Of a DNA stretch of 59,802 bases, positions 10,388-18,763 are shown piece by piece. Source of the DNA: Gammaproteobacteria bacterium (GTDB lineage: Bacteria; Pseudomonadota; Gammaproteobacteria; SZUA-152); NCBI GenBank assembly GCA_011321815.1, contig DROS01000077.1, forward strand, positions 1 through 59,802. The letters run 5' to 3'. Under the pieces are notes generated by a model. That model was given only the letters and a program-made list of their open reading frames with translations. It did no database searches and had not been told where the DNA came from. The translations under genes and the position numbers were made by a program. Within the stretch, counting starts at the first letter, position 1. Every line of letters starts with the position of its first letter.

Positions 10388-10636
10388 TTGAATAAAACAG
10401 ATGTATTTACACTTGTTGTAAACCATAGCCGAGAGGTTGTGCCCGAACTGGAGGGGCATGATTTTCAACGCACAGATAAGTTGAGTGAGCTGGGAGCAAA
10501 CTCGGTGGATCGGGCTGAGATTATGATGATGACGATGGAATCTGTGTCATTACGGGTTCCTCTTCTGGAACTTTCAGGCGCAACAAATATTGGGGAGCTT
10601 GCGGATTTGATTTACGAAAAACTGTCTGACGCCTGA
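10388..10636 (+). CDS. stand-alone donor ACP of the beta-branching (HMGS) cassette
   Basis: An 82-residue acyl carrier protein. The phosphopantetheine serine is residue 39 in ELGANSVDRAEI, and the following MMMTMES and GATNIGELADLIYEKL segments match the AcpK/AcpC-type donor ACPs of HMG-synthase cassettes (bacillaene, mupirocin). Its expected role is to carry the acetyl group, made by decarboxylating malonyl-ACP, to the HMG synthase at 19838, which adds it to the beta-keto group on the tandem ACPs of the upstream PKS. The start is TTG, with AGGGAGA about six bases upstream. It lies 158 bases after the PKS and points the same way. Family assignment is by motif recognition and is strong. Confidence 0.88.
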   Translation: MNKTDVFTLVVNHSREVVPELEGHDFQRTDKLSELGANSVDRAEIMMMTMESVSLRVPLLELSGATNIGELADLIYEKLSDA

Positions 10637-10710
10637 ATTTTAACGGGTGGTGCAGAGGTTTTCTGCGCAGGTGTTGTTTTTATATAAGGCCGGACATTTA
10701 AGGGAGAATA

Positions 10711-10842
10711 ATGAAAAAATTGTGTGATATGCCTTTCGCTGGAATCTGGGGATTTAAACCACTGGCCCCTGATTTTCACCGGGGTGATGTTGTGATGTCG
10801 AACCAGGCTGTAATTGATAAATATGAATGGAGAATAAAATGA
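10711..10842 (+). CDS. 43-codon small ORF coupled to the FG-GAP gene
   Basis: The frame from ATG 10711 gives MKKLCDMPFAGIWGFKPLAP followed by a mixed polar tail ending in YEWRIK. A strong ribosome binding site (AGGGAGA, 10701-10707) precedes it at good spacing. Its TGA overlaps the start of the next gene as ATGA (10839-10842), the classic layout for translational coupling, and its last codons contain the GGAGA that serves that gene. I recognise no family; there is no signal peptide or clear membrane segment. It may be a leader ORF whose only job is to feed ribosomes into the secreted protein, or a genuine small protein of the PKS cluster. Confidence 0.5.
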   Translation: MKKLCDMPFAGIWGFKPLAPDFHRGDVVMSNQAVIDKYEWRIK

Positions 10843-12887
10843 AAACAATGATCGCTTCTGTTTGTTGTTTGTTCACAGGGATGGCCATTTTTACGACAGC
10901 CCAAGGGGTGACTTTTACTGATATTGCAGAAAATGGCGGCGCGGGTATCAACTATCAGCATGCGCAAACCGCCCGCTATGATGTCAGAAAAACACAGTTT
11001 TTTATTCCCAGCCAACAGACCCCCATGTTTCTCCGTGACACCAGGGTGATAATGCCGATTCATGTTCCTGGCAAGGGTGGTGTACTGCTGCTGGATTATG
11101 ACAATGACGGTGATATAGACATATTTGCCACCAATGTCGCAGGCAGGGCAAACAGTCTGTTTCAGAATCAATTATCCAATGGTGGAGGGCTTCACTTTAT
11201 TGACGTGGCGGAACAGGCAGGCATTCATTCGCCAGCCCACCAGGGCAGTGGCGCCTGTTATGCCGATATTGATAACGATGGTGATGCTGACATCTTTGTT
11301 GTTGGTGACGATGACACTCATCAACTTTATCAAAATAATGGTGATGGTACCTTCAGTGATATTTCCCTGGCCAGTGGCGGCAGTTTTACCAGCAGTACCA
11401 AAGGTGGTACAGGCTGTGCCTTTGGCGATATCGACAATGATGGCTTTGTTGATCTTCATGTTGCCCATGCCTGGGATTTTGATACCGGCGCGGCCTGTTT
11501 TGCCATACCCTTTGCGGATAATGTCGGTAACGAACTTTTTCGCAATAATGGCAACAACACCTTCTCTGACGTTTCAGCATCATCAGGCATACAGCAGCTA
11601 GGTGTTCTTCCCCCGGGCGCACAGGCAATCACCTGGGCAACAGCGATGGTGGATTATGACCAGGATGGTGATATTGACTTGTTCAATGGCGACGATAATT
11701 GTGGTCTGCCGCCCGCCGCAATGGGCGGTGTTGACCGGGGTTTGATCCAGATCTGGGATAATGATGGCAGCGGGAATTTCAGCAATGTCACGGTTGCCGC
11801 AGGCACCAATAAACCCGCCCAGTGGATGGGGCTGGATTTTGCCGATTTCAATCATGATGGAAATCTCGATTTTTTTGCCACGAGTATGGGGGATTATATG
11901 TTTCCGGCATTGGGCGCCCCAATCCCTTTGGGGACGAGCACTTCACGAATGTTTACCGGCAACGGAGATGGAACATTTTCTGATCCAGGTATTGGCAGTT
12001 TGCTGGCTTCACCCTTTGGCTGGGGTGTTTCGGCCGAAGATTTCGACAACGATGGTGATACTGATGTAATTTACAGTGGTGGTATTGATCTTGCGGGGAT
12101 TATCACCAATGACAATCCCGGTACAGTGCTGCTGAATGATGGCGCGGGAAATTATACTTTTGACAGCGCAGCCCTGGGTGGGCGTGGAACCAGGCAGAAT
12201 GTCCAGGGTGTGGCCACCGGCGATCTTGATGGTGATGGGCTGGTTGATATTGTGACGGTTGCCAATTTTGATATCCCGGATTATTTCCCGCTGGTTATCA
12301 GTCCGGCACAGTTTGGCGGGCCGTTTGATGCCACAGCATTTTTTGTACCCGCGATGAATATGGTGGGGCCCGGTCTGTTTAGCTGGTCGGGGCTGGAATA
12401 TGTTCCGGGGTCGATGCGGGTTGAAATAAATCAGTCGGTAACAGCATATGAATCGGTATCAATAGAGGTTGTTGGCAGTGTCGGGCTTATTGCAGGGGGA
12501 AGTGTTAACCGGGATGGTATTGGCGCCATTGTTTCATTTACGCCTGAACACGGGAATACGGCGATGAAACCGGTAACAGGTGGCGCCAGTCATGTGGCGC
12601 AGAATACCCATGCACTGAATTTCGGTTTGGGTGATGCCCATCATGGAATGCTGGATGTGTTATGGCCCGGTGGGGTCCGTAATCGTCTTTATGGCATCCA
12701 CAGTGGGGCCGCGGTGGTGATGCCGGAGATTCCCTGTTCCATTGATACAGAAGATACTATCGGGGTGTACCGCCATTGTGTAAAACGTGCATTACATGGT
12801 CTGGTGAAGGCCGATGTGGTGAGTAAAAGAGAAGGAAAACGTTTGTTTAAAAGCGCGATGCGGGCATACCGAAAAGAGCGCAATTAA
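10839..12887 (+). CDS. secreted FG-GAP/VCBS repeat protein with ASPIC/UnbV domain (CRTAC1-like)
   Basis: About 682 residues. The N-terminus (MKTMIASVCCLF...FTTAQG) is a Sec signal peptide, so the protein acts outside the cytoplasm. Seven calcium-binding loops of the form DxDxDGxxD (for example DYDNDGDIDIF, DIDNDGDADIF, DYDQDGDIDLF, DLDGDGLVDIV) are spaced as in FG-GAP beta-propeller blades. Near the C-terminus, SVNRDGIGAIVSF through FGLGDAHHGMLDVLWPGG matches the ASPIC/UnbV domain, followed by a basic tail with two cysteines. ATG 10839 is preferred over ATG 10827 because GGAGA lies just upstream and the signal peptide starts there. The family is usually a binding or adhesion module; no enzymatic role can be read. 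Its place between the donor ACP and the terminal PKS is unusual. Confidence 0.85.
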   Translation: MKTMIASVCCLFTGMAIFTTAQGVTFTDIAENGGAGINYQHAQTARYDVRKTQFFIPSQQTPMFLRDTRVIMPIHVPGKGGVLLLDYDNDGDIDIFATNVAGRANSLFQNQLSNGGGLHFIDVAEQAGIHSPAHQGSGACYADIDNDGDADIFVVGDDDTHQLYQNNGDGTFSDISLASGGSFTSSTKGGTGCAFGDIDNDGFVDLHVAHAWDFDTGAACFAIPFADNVGNELFRNNGNNTFSDVSASSGIQQLGVLPPGAQAITWATAMVDYDQDGDIDLFNGDDNCGLPPAAMGGVDRGLIQIWDNDGSGNFSNVTVAAGTNKPAQWMGLDFADFNHDGNLDFFATSMGDYMFPALGAPIPLGTSTSRMFTGNGDGTFSDPGIGSLLASPFGWGVSAEDFDNDGDTDVIYSGGIDLAGIITNDNPGTVLLNDGAGNYTFDSAALGGRGTRQNVQGVATGDLDGDGLVDIVTVANFDIPDYFPLVISPAQFGGPFDATAFFVPAMNMVGPGLFSWSGLEYVPGSMRVEINQSVTAYESVSIEVVGSVGLIAGGSVNRDGIGAIVSFTPEHGNTAMKPVTGGASHVAQNTHALNFGLGDAHHGMLDVLWPGGVRNRLYGIHSGAAVVMPEIPCSIDTEDTIGVYRHCVKRALHGLVKADVVSKREGKRLFKSAMRAYRKERN

Positions 12888-12982
12888 AAAAACAGGCGTA
12901 AACAACAGCGTTGCCATCAATCCATACACGCTCGTTCTGTTCCCACTGGGGGGAGAGGGCGGGAGTGGGAGAGTGCTCAATT

Positions 12983-15900
12983 ATGGGTCAGGACACTACA
13001 GCATTATTAAAAAAGTCTTTATACGAAATCAAGCGCCTAAAGCGTGAGATCAATGAACGCCCCCCCCGTGTACCGGTTGCCGTTACGGGTATGGCCTGTC
13101 GGTTTCCGGGTGGGAGCACGACACCGGAAAAATTCTGGGATCTTCTTAAAAACGGTAATGAAGGCTTACGTGATGTGCCACCGGATCGTTGGGACAGCAA
13201 AGAGTTTTCAGAGGACAACCCGGGCAACCCATTAACAATTTATACGCAAAAGCTTAATTTCCTGGCTGAAGATGTGTCGCTGTTCGATTCACGGCTGTTT
13301 GCAATTTCCCCCAGGGAAGCGGAAGAAATGGACCCGCAGCAGCGATTGTTGCTTGAGCTGACATGGGAGGCATTGGAGCGGTCAGGCTACGCGCCAAAGT
13401 CACTCAAGGGGCAGGCAGTTGGTGTGTTTATGGGCATTATTACCGCAGAATACGGCTTGTTGCCCCGGGATATCGCTACCACAGGCCCACATACAATGAC
13501 GGGGCTTTTAAACAGTATGGCATCCGGCCGTATTGCGCATTCATTTGGTTTTCATGGCCCGGCGGTGTCGGTTGATACGGCATGTTCATCATCAATGGTA
13601 TCCATACATCAGGCCTGTAAGAGCATTCAGGACAACGAATGTCACACTGCGATTGCCGGTGGCGCCGGACTTATGCTGTCTCCTTTACCGGTATTGAATT
13701 TGTGCAAGCTGCATGCCTTATCCAAAGATGGTCGCTGTAAAACGTTTTCGGCAAACGGGGACGGCTATGGCCGGGGAGAGGGTGCCGGTGTTGTTGTATT
13801 AAAGCGGCTGGATATCGCTCAGCGGGATGGTGATCCCATTCTTGCTGTGATTGAAACGTCCAACCTCAATCACGACGGACCTGCCAGTGGGCTGACCGTG
13901 CCGAATGGTCAGGCCCAGCAAAAGCTGTTGGAGGAAACCCTGAGCCGGGCAAATATTCCACCTGCGGATATTGGTTATGTTGAATTGCACGGTACCGGTA
14001 CATCGCTGGGTGATCCTATTGAGTTTCAATCATTGGTGGGTGTGTTCGGCCAGGACAGAAGCCCGGATAATCCTTTGATGCTCGGTACATGCAAGGCCAA
14101 TATCGGTCATCTGGAAGCCGCCGCAGGCATCGCCAGTGTTATTAAAACAATACTGTGTTTACAACACAAAGCACTGCCGCCACATATTAATTGTGATGAA
14201 ATAAATCCACGTATACAGCTTCAGCGTATTCCCGCCCGCCTGCCTGATTCCTGTCAGCACTGGGAGACCCACGACAATAAAGCCAGACGTGTCGGCATTA
14301 GTTCATTTGGTTTCAGTGGCACCAATGCCTTTATGGTTATCAAAGAGGCCCCCGCGAAACAACCGGATACGGCCAATGCCGGGCAGGACCGGCCAAAACA
14401 CATTTTGACAATATCAGCACAAAGCAAATCCGCGTTGAATGAGCTGGCCGGGCGCTATGGTGATTATGCAATGGATCTGGCCATGACCAGGCTGCCCTCA
14501 TTTGCTCATACCATCAATGTGGGGCGATCTCATTTCAGCTGGCGGGTTGCATGTGTATGGGCTGATAAACAGGAATTGTTGTCAGCGTTGGCCGATATCA
14601 GCGGCGAGAATTATACGGGCGACAATATCCATTGGCAGGGCGGCCCGGTCGATTCTGAAAAAAGAGTGTCCATGGTTTTTCCAGGAAAATGCCATGGGGT
14701 ATTTGCTGAACTGGCATCACTTATTGAGTTATGTCCTGATTTTCAGAAAACGTGGAAACGTTGTGAAGCGGCATTTTCCCTGTATACCAGCAATACATTG
14801 ACGAATCTGCTGGCAAAGCATCGTGAGCATTTTTTGGCTATTCCGCTTGATGAAGCGGCAATAACTTTCAGTGCCACTTATTCCATGTTCAATTTGTTTC
14901 AGTATCTTGGCGTTAAGGTGAGCACCGTCTATGCAGAAGGGGAAGGGGTTTTTTCCATGGCGGCATCGACGGGAATGGTGCCGCTTGATCAGGCCGTGAA
15001 TGGTCTGGTACGCGGGTATATGGACAAACAAACACATGAACCGTTGGCAAAGGGGTATGAATTCAGTATGCCGTCTTTTCGTGTGATATTGCCGGGCAGC
15101 ACAGAGCCATTGAAGCGATCCCAGTTGTCAGACCCTGCGCTTCTTGAATGCGCAGACAATGAGCCTGTGGACAAGGGGGACATACAGACAATGCTCGGTG
15201 GTCATGACGTCCTGGTGTTTGAGCTGGATACCTGTGCACAGATCGTCAATCGTATATACGGCCGTAGTACACCCAGTGGCGTTGCGCCTTGTCTGGAAAA
15301 CATGTCCTGGGATGGCGTTGTCAGTTTTGTGGCGGACTGTTACAGCCACGGGCACTTGATCAACTGGCAGCGATTTGATGAAGGATTTAAACGAGAACGA
15401 TTGATTTGCCCCACGTACCCGTTTCAGCGACGCTCCTACTGGCTGGATACATCTGCTGATTTATCGTTACAGGAACATAGCGCACAGTTATTGCCTGTGG
15501 ATACCGCCTCAGAAAATCCGTTGCAGGGTAACGTGCAAACCACTCCGCTTCAAACAACCCAAGTGCTGTTTAATGTTGGCGCCGAAAAACTGCCTACGCT
15601 AAGTGATACGCATTATATTGTGCATATAGGGCATTTTCTCGAAATGCTGATATCGGGTTTGAAGCAACGGGAAAACAAAAATACGTATGTTCATTTTCTG
15701 ACGTTTGATTCCGGGCTTATTATTCCCGAAGGAGAGGAAAAAGAGATTCATCTGATTTTTGAGGAACCATCAGACGGCATCACGAGTTTTTCTTTTTATA
15801 CCCCGGGAAAGGGCGGCAACGACTGGAATCAACATGTTCATGGAGCATTGGGTGATGCATCGTTATCACATAATACATCCGGGAAACAGGATTTTACGTC

Positions 15901-17617
15901 GATTAAATCACGTTGCCCGATTGAAATGTCAGGCGAGGCATTTTATCAAACCATGACGCAAAGAGGCTTTGTATTAGGGCTATCCGTCCGCTGGATTGAT
16001 CAAGTCTGGTGTCACAAAGGGGAGGCATTGGCCCGGTTCCGGCTGCCGGCTTCTGATGAAAATCCAGCCGTCTGGAACCTGGGTGTTCATCCCGGTGTAT
16101 GGGCATCCTGTTTCCAATTGCTGCATGCGACGCTTGAAGAGGCTGTGGGCTTCGATGTCCGGTTTGTGCTTGTAGGGATGGGGGCCATTGATTTTTTTCA
16201 GGGTGATGTTGGCCCTGTGGTCTGGTGTCATATCACATCTTTGGGCAGACCCAATGAAGATGGTGTGCTGGATGGTGCATTCACCCTTTATAGTGATTCG
16301 GGTGAAATAGTGGCCCAATGCCATAGCTGTGAAATGAAAGAGCAGGCCGTGGATAAGCAGGACGACAATAAACCCTGCGAAGGCAATCCTGAAATAATAG
16401 ACTCGCTTAATGCTGCAACCTCCAATGAGCATCAACTGGAAATAACAGTACGGTATGTGAAGAAAATACTCAGTGAACTGTTGAAGGTTCCTGGTGATGA
16501 AATCGTGGCATCAGAATCGATCAGCCAGTTGGGTATGGACTCATTGGTGGGGTTTGAGCTGCGCGATAAAATAAACAAGGAGTTCGGTGTTCCGGTACCC
16601 GTTGCGATACTGTTGCAGGGACCGACGCCCAAAGCACTGGCTGAGGCCATTCAACAGGGTTTCACTGAGCATCACAATGCTGAAACGGGTATCGGGAAAA
16701 ATAAACCGGACTCAAACAATGACACAACAAGCAGCACCACGTATGCGGCCGCCTCGCGGGAAAAAGGCAAATGGATACAGGGAAAGCACAGCAAAAGCGC
16801 GGAAATAAACCTGTACTGCCTGCCTTATGGTGGGGGCGGGGCTTCGCTGTACAGGAACTGGCTGACAGTATTTCCAAAAGAAATCAATGTCCGGCCTGTT
16901 CAGTTTCCCGGCCGACAGGATCGCATACTGGAACATCCCGTTGAGTCTGTTGATGAAATGGTGAACATTCTGACGGATGTGTTGAGTGATGATTTACATC
17001 ACCCATATGCAATCTATGGCCATAGTGCGGGAGCGCTTGTTGCTTATGCCTGGGCCAGATATCTGGATGAGCAGAATCTGCCAAAACCTGAATATTTGAT
17101 TGTGGGCGGGTTCACCGCGCCTTTTATACCAAGCCCCTATCTAGGTGTTATTAAAAATGTATTTTGTGAAGGTGGATTTGAGGGAATCCCCACCGTTGAT
17201 GAATTTATACAAGCGGTGAATCAGGGCGCTGAAAAAATAAAAAAATGTATGGCCAGGGTCACAGAGCTGACCGGTATGGCGCTTCACCAGGATTTTGAAC
17301 GTCAGGAATTTTCAGATGCGATGTTGCCGCAGTTAGTGGCCGATTGTAATCTGGTTGACAGTTTTGATTCGAAAAATGCCGGGTGTCTGGATATTCCCAT
17401 CGCAGCATTGCATGGAATGGATGATGACCGTGTATCCATTATGGGAATGCGTGCATGGAAGTCACTGACGACAGATACATTTTCGGTAAAGACATTTCCC
17501 GGTGACCACTTTTTTTTACACCCGGATCAAAGTGAGAAGGCCGTTACAACGTATCTTTATAATCTGCTTGTAGCACATAACCAAGAGGTCGTACTTGAAC
17601 CAGATGGGAATATCTAA
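12983..17617 (+). CDS. terminal PKS, KS-(dead AT)-(damaged DH)-ACP-TE
   Basis: About 1544 residues. The N-terminal helix (TTALLKKSLYEIKRLKREI) looks like the coiled-coil docking segment of cis-AT PKSs. KS spans about 28-455 with Cys201 (DTACSSS), ELHGTGT and KANIGH. An AT-derived region (about 560-800) has FPGKCHG where FPGQGSQ is expected and AEGEG at 651-655 in place of GHSxG, so the nucleophile serine is Gly653; it cannot load extender units. The segment ending PTYPFQRRSYWLD is followed by a double-hotdog dehydratase-like region (about 870-1110) whose HPxLLD motif reads HPGVWAS. The ACP serine is 1187 (LGMDSL). The thioesterase (about 1265-1535) has PGRQDR, GHSAG with Ser1348 and GDHFFL with His1509, like type II thioesterases. 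It probably releases the chain. ATG 12983 begins the docking helix; an in-frame earlier start at 12911 adds an unrelated stretch. Confidence 0.93.
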   Translation: MGQDTTALLKKSLYEIKRLKREINERPPRVPVAVTGMACRFPGGSTTPEKFWDLLKNGNEGLRDVPPDRWDSKEFSEDNPGNPLTIYTQKLNFLAEDVSLFDSRLFAISPREAEEMDPQQRLLLELTWEALERSGYAPKSLKGQAVGVFMGIITAEYGLLPRDIATTGPHTMTGLLNSMASGRIAHSFGFHGPAVSVDTACSSSMVSIHQACKSIQDNECHTAIAGGAGLMLSPLPVLNLCKLHALSKDGRCKTFSANGDGYGRGEGAGVVVLKRLDIAQRDGDPILAVIETSNLNHDGPASGLTVPNGQAQQKLLEETLSRANIPPADIGYVELHGTGTSLGDPIEFQSLVGVFGQDRSPDNPLMLGTCKANIGHLEAAAGIASVIKTILCLQHKALPPHINCDEINPRIQLQRIPARLPDSCQHWETHDNKARRVGISSFGFSGTNAFMVIKEAPAKQPDTANAGQDRPKHILTISAQSKSALNELAGRYGDYAMDLAMTRLPSFAHTINVGRSHFSWRVACVWADKQELLSALADISGENYTGDNIHWQGGPVDSEKRVSMVFPGKCHGVFAELASLIELCPDFQKTWKRCEAAFSLYTSNTLTNLLAKHREHFLAIPLDEAAITFSATYSMFNLFQYLGVKVSTVYAEGEGVFSMAASTGMVPLDQAVNGLVRGYMDKQTHEPLAKGYEFSMPSFRVILPGSTEPLKRSQLSDPALLECADNEPVDKGDIQTMLGGHDVLVFELDTCAQIVNRIYGRSTPSGVAPCLENMSWDGVVSFVADCYSHGHLINWQRFDEGFKRERLICPTYPFQRRSYWLDTSADLSLQEHSAQLLPVDTASENPLQGNVQTTPLQTTQVLFNVGAEKLPTLSDTHYIVHIGHFLEMLISGLKQRENKNTYVHFLTFDSGLIIPEGEEKEIHLIFEEPSDGITSFSFYTPGKGGNDWNQHVHGALGDASLSHNTSGKQDFTSIKSRCPIEMSGEAFYQTMTQRGFVLGLSVRWIDQVWCHKGEALARFRLPASDENPAVWNLGVHPGVWASCFQLLHATLEEAVGFDVRFVLVGMGAIDFFQGDVGPVVWCHITSLGRPNEDGVLDGAFTLYSDSGEIVAQCHSCEMKEQAVDKQDDNKPCEGNPEIIDSLNAATSNEHQLEITVRYVKKILSELLKVPGDEIVASESISQLGMDSLVGFELRDKINKEFGVPVPVAILLQGPTPKALAEAIQQGFTEHHNAETGIGKNKPDSNNDTTSSTTYAAASREKGKWIQGKHSKSAEINLYCLPYGGGGASLYRNWLTVFPKEINVRPVQFPGRQDRILEHPVESVDEMVNILTDVLSDDLHHPYAIYGHSAGALVAYAWARYLDEQNLPKPEYLIVGGFTAPFIPSPYLGVIKNVFCEGGFEGIPTVDEFIQAVNQGAEKIKKCMARVTELTGMALHQDFERQEFSDAMLPQLVADCNLVDSFDSKNAGCLDIPIAALHGMDDDRVSIMGMRAWKSLTTDTFSVKTFPGDHFFLHPDQSEKAVTTYLYNLLVAHNQEVVLEPDGNI

Positions 17618-17623
17618 TTAAAA

Positions 17624-17640
17624 CCGGGGGCGAGCCCCCA
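17624..17640. other. short GC hairpin between the terminal PKS and the methyltransferase
   Basis: GGGGG and CCCCC arms separated by CGAG lie in the 46-base gap. No T-run follows, so this is not a clear terminator; it may be a weak attenuator or chance. Confidence 0.3.
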
Positions 17641-17663
17641 TACAACGAAAAGGAAAATAGAAT

Positions 17664-18749
17664 ATGTTGACCGAAACGTTGGGAGCTACCCAGGAAGGCG
17701 CTCCACCAGCACTGGAAAAAGTTCTTCAACTAATAGCCAATCAGTGGCTTGCCCGATCGCTCTATGTTGTTGCGAAGCTGGAGGTCGCGGATCTTATTGC
17801 CGAGGGGTGTCGTTCTGTTGTTCAACTGGCGGAAAGGACCCAAATGCATCCTAACTCCCTGTATCGGGTTATGCGGGCACTGGCCAGTACGGGATATTTC
17901 ACAGAGGTTGGCCCCCGGGAATTTGAGTTAACTTCGCTTGGGGCATCTCTCAAAAAAGACGCACCAGGCGCAGTGCGTTCGACCATTCTGACATTGACAG
18001 GTCAGTTGCAGTGGGAAAGCTGGGGTGAAACCCTGCACAGTGTAAAGACGGGGGAGACTGGAATCAAAAAGGTGTTTGGCAAAAACCTCTTCGAATATCT
18101 TGGCGAAAACCCCGAGGAGGCTGCTTGGTTCAACGAGATGATGGAAGGCTCCCACACCGCTGAGGCGCCTGCTGTGGCCCAGGCGTATGCTTTTTCATCG
18201 GCGGCTGGAAAGACGATTGCAGACCTGGGAGGCGGCAGTGGAATTCTGCTAAGCACTCTCCTGAAAACTCACCCGCAGGTGAAGGGGGTGTTATTTGATC
18301 TTTCGCATGTTGCGGAACAGGCCACTGCACGCTTCAAGGGCATGGCGCTGTCTGACCGCAGCCAATTTGTCGAAGGCAATTTCTTTGAGTTTGTTCCGGA
18401 AGCGGATGTCTACATACTTTCCCATGTCCTCCATGATTGGACTGACGAGCAGTGCATTACAATCCTTGAAAATTGCAAGAAGGCCAATCCCGCAGCCAAG
18501 GTGCTGGTCATCGGGATGGTTATTCCACCCGGGGATACTTTTCACCCAGGCAAACTTATTGACCTACAGATGCTGACATTGTTGGGGGGACAGGAGCGAA
18601 CCAAAGAGGAATACGCTGCCTTGTTTACCAGAGCGGGTTACACGCTTGCGCAGGTTGTGCCCATTCAGTCCCGCGCCAATGTGCTGGAGGTAATCCCCAA
18701 TGCTTCAGGAACTGGTATTGATTCATACCCTGTGGCAGTGAAACGTTAA
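17664..18749 (+). CDS. SAM-dependent O-methyltransferase (COMT/ASMT-like)
   Basis: 361 residues. The N-terminal part (to about 110) is the winged-helix dimerisation domain of plant-COMT-like methyltransferases (LYRVMRALASTGYF). The Rossmann core has the SAM loop DLGGGSG (about 187-193) and the family motif HVLHDWTDEQ, whose histidine is the usual general base for hydroxyl deprotonation. Expected reaction: methyl transfer from SAM to a phenolic or enolic oxygen of the polyketide. AAGGAAAAT lies eight bases before ATG. The sulfotransferase starts 14 bases downstream, so the two form a tailoring pair. GC content is higher than in the neighbouring PKS genes (35 of 60 in 18481-18540), hinting at a separate origin. 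Confidence 0.88.
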   Translation: MLTETLGATQEGAPPALEKVLQLIANQWLARSLYVVAKLEVADLIAEGCRSVVQLAERTQMHPNSLYRVMRALASTGYFTEVGPREFELTSLGASLKKDAPGAVRSTILTLTGQLQWESWGETLHSVKTGETGIKKVFGKNLFEYLGENPEEAAWFNEMMEGSHTAEAPAVAQAYAFSSAAGKTIADLGGGSGILLSTLLKTHPQVKGVLFDLSHVAEQATARFKGMALSDRSQFVEGNFFEFVPEADVYILSHVLHDWTDEQCITILENCKKANPAAKVLVIGMVIPPGDTFHPGKLIDLQMLTLLGGQERTKEEYAALFTRAGYTLAQVVPIQSRANVLEVIPNASGTGIDSYPVAVKR

Positions 18750-18763
18750 ATTGGAGAAAGATC

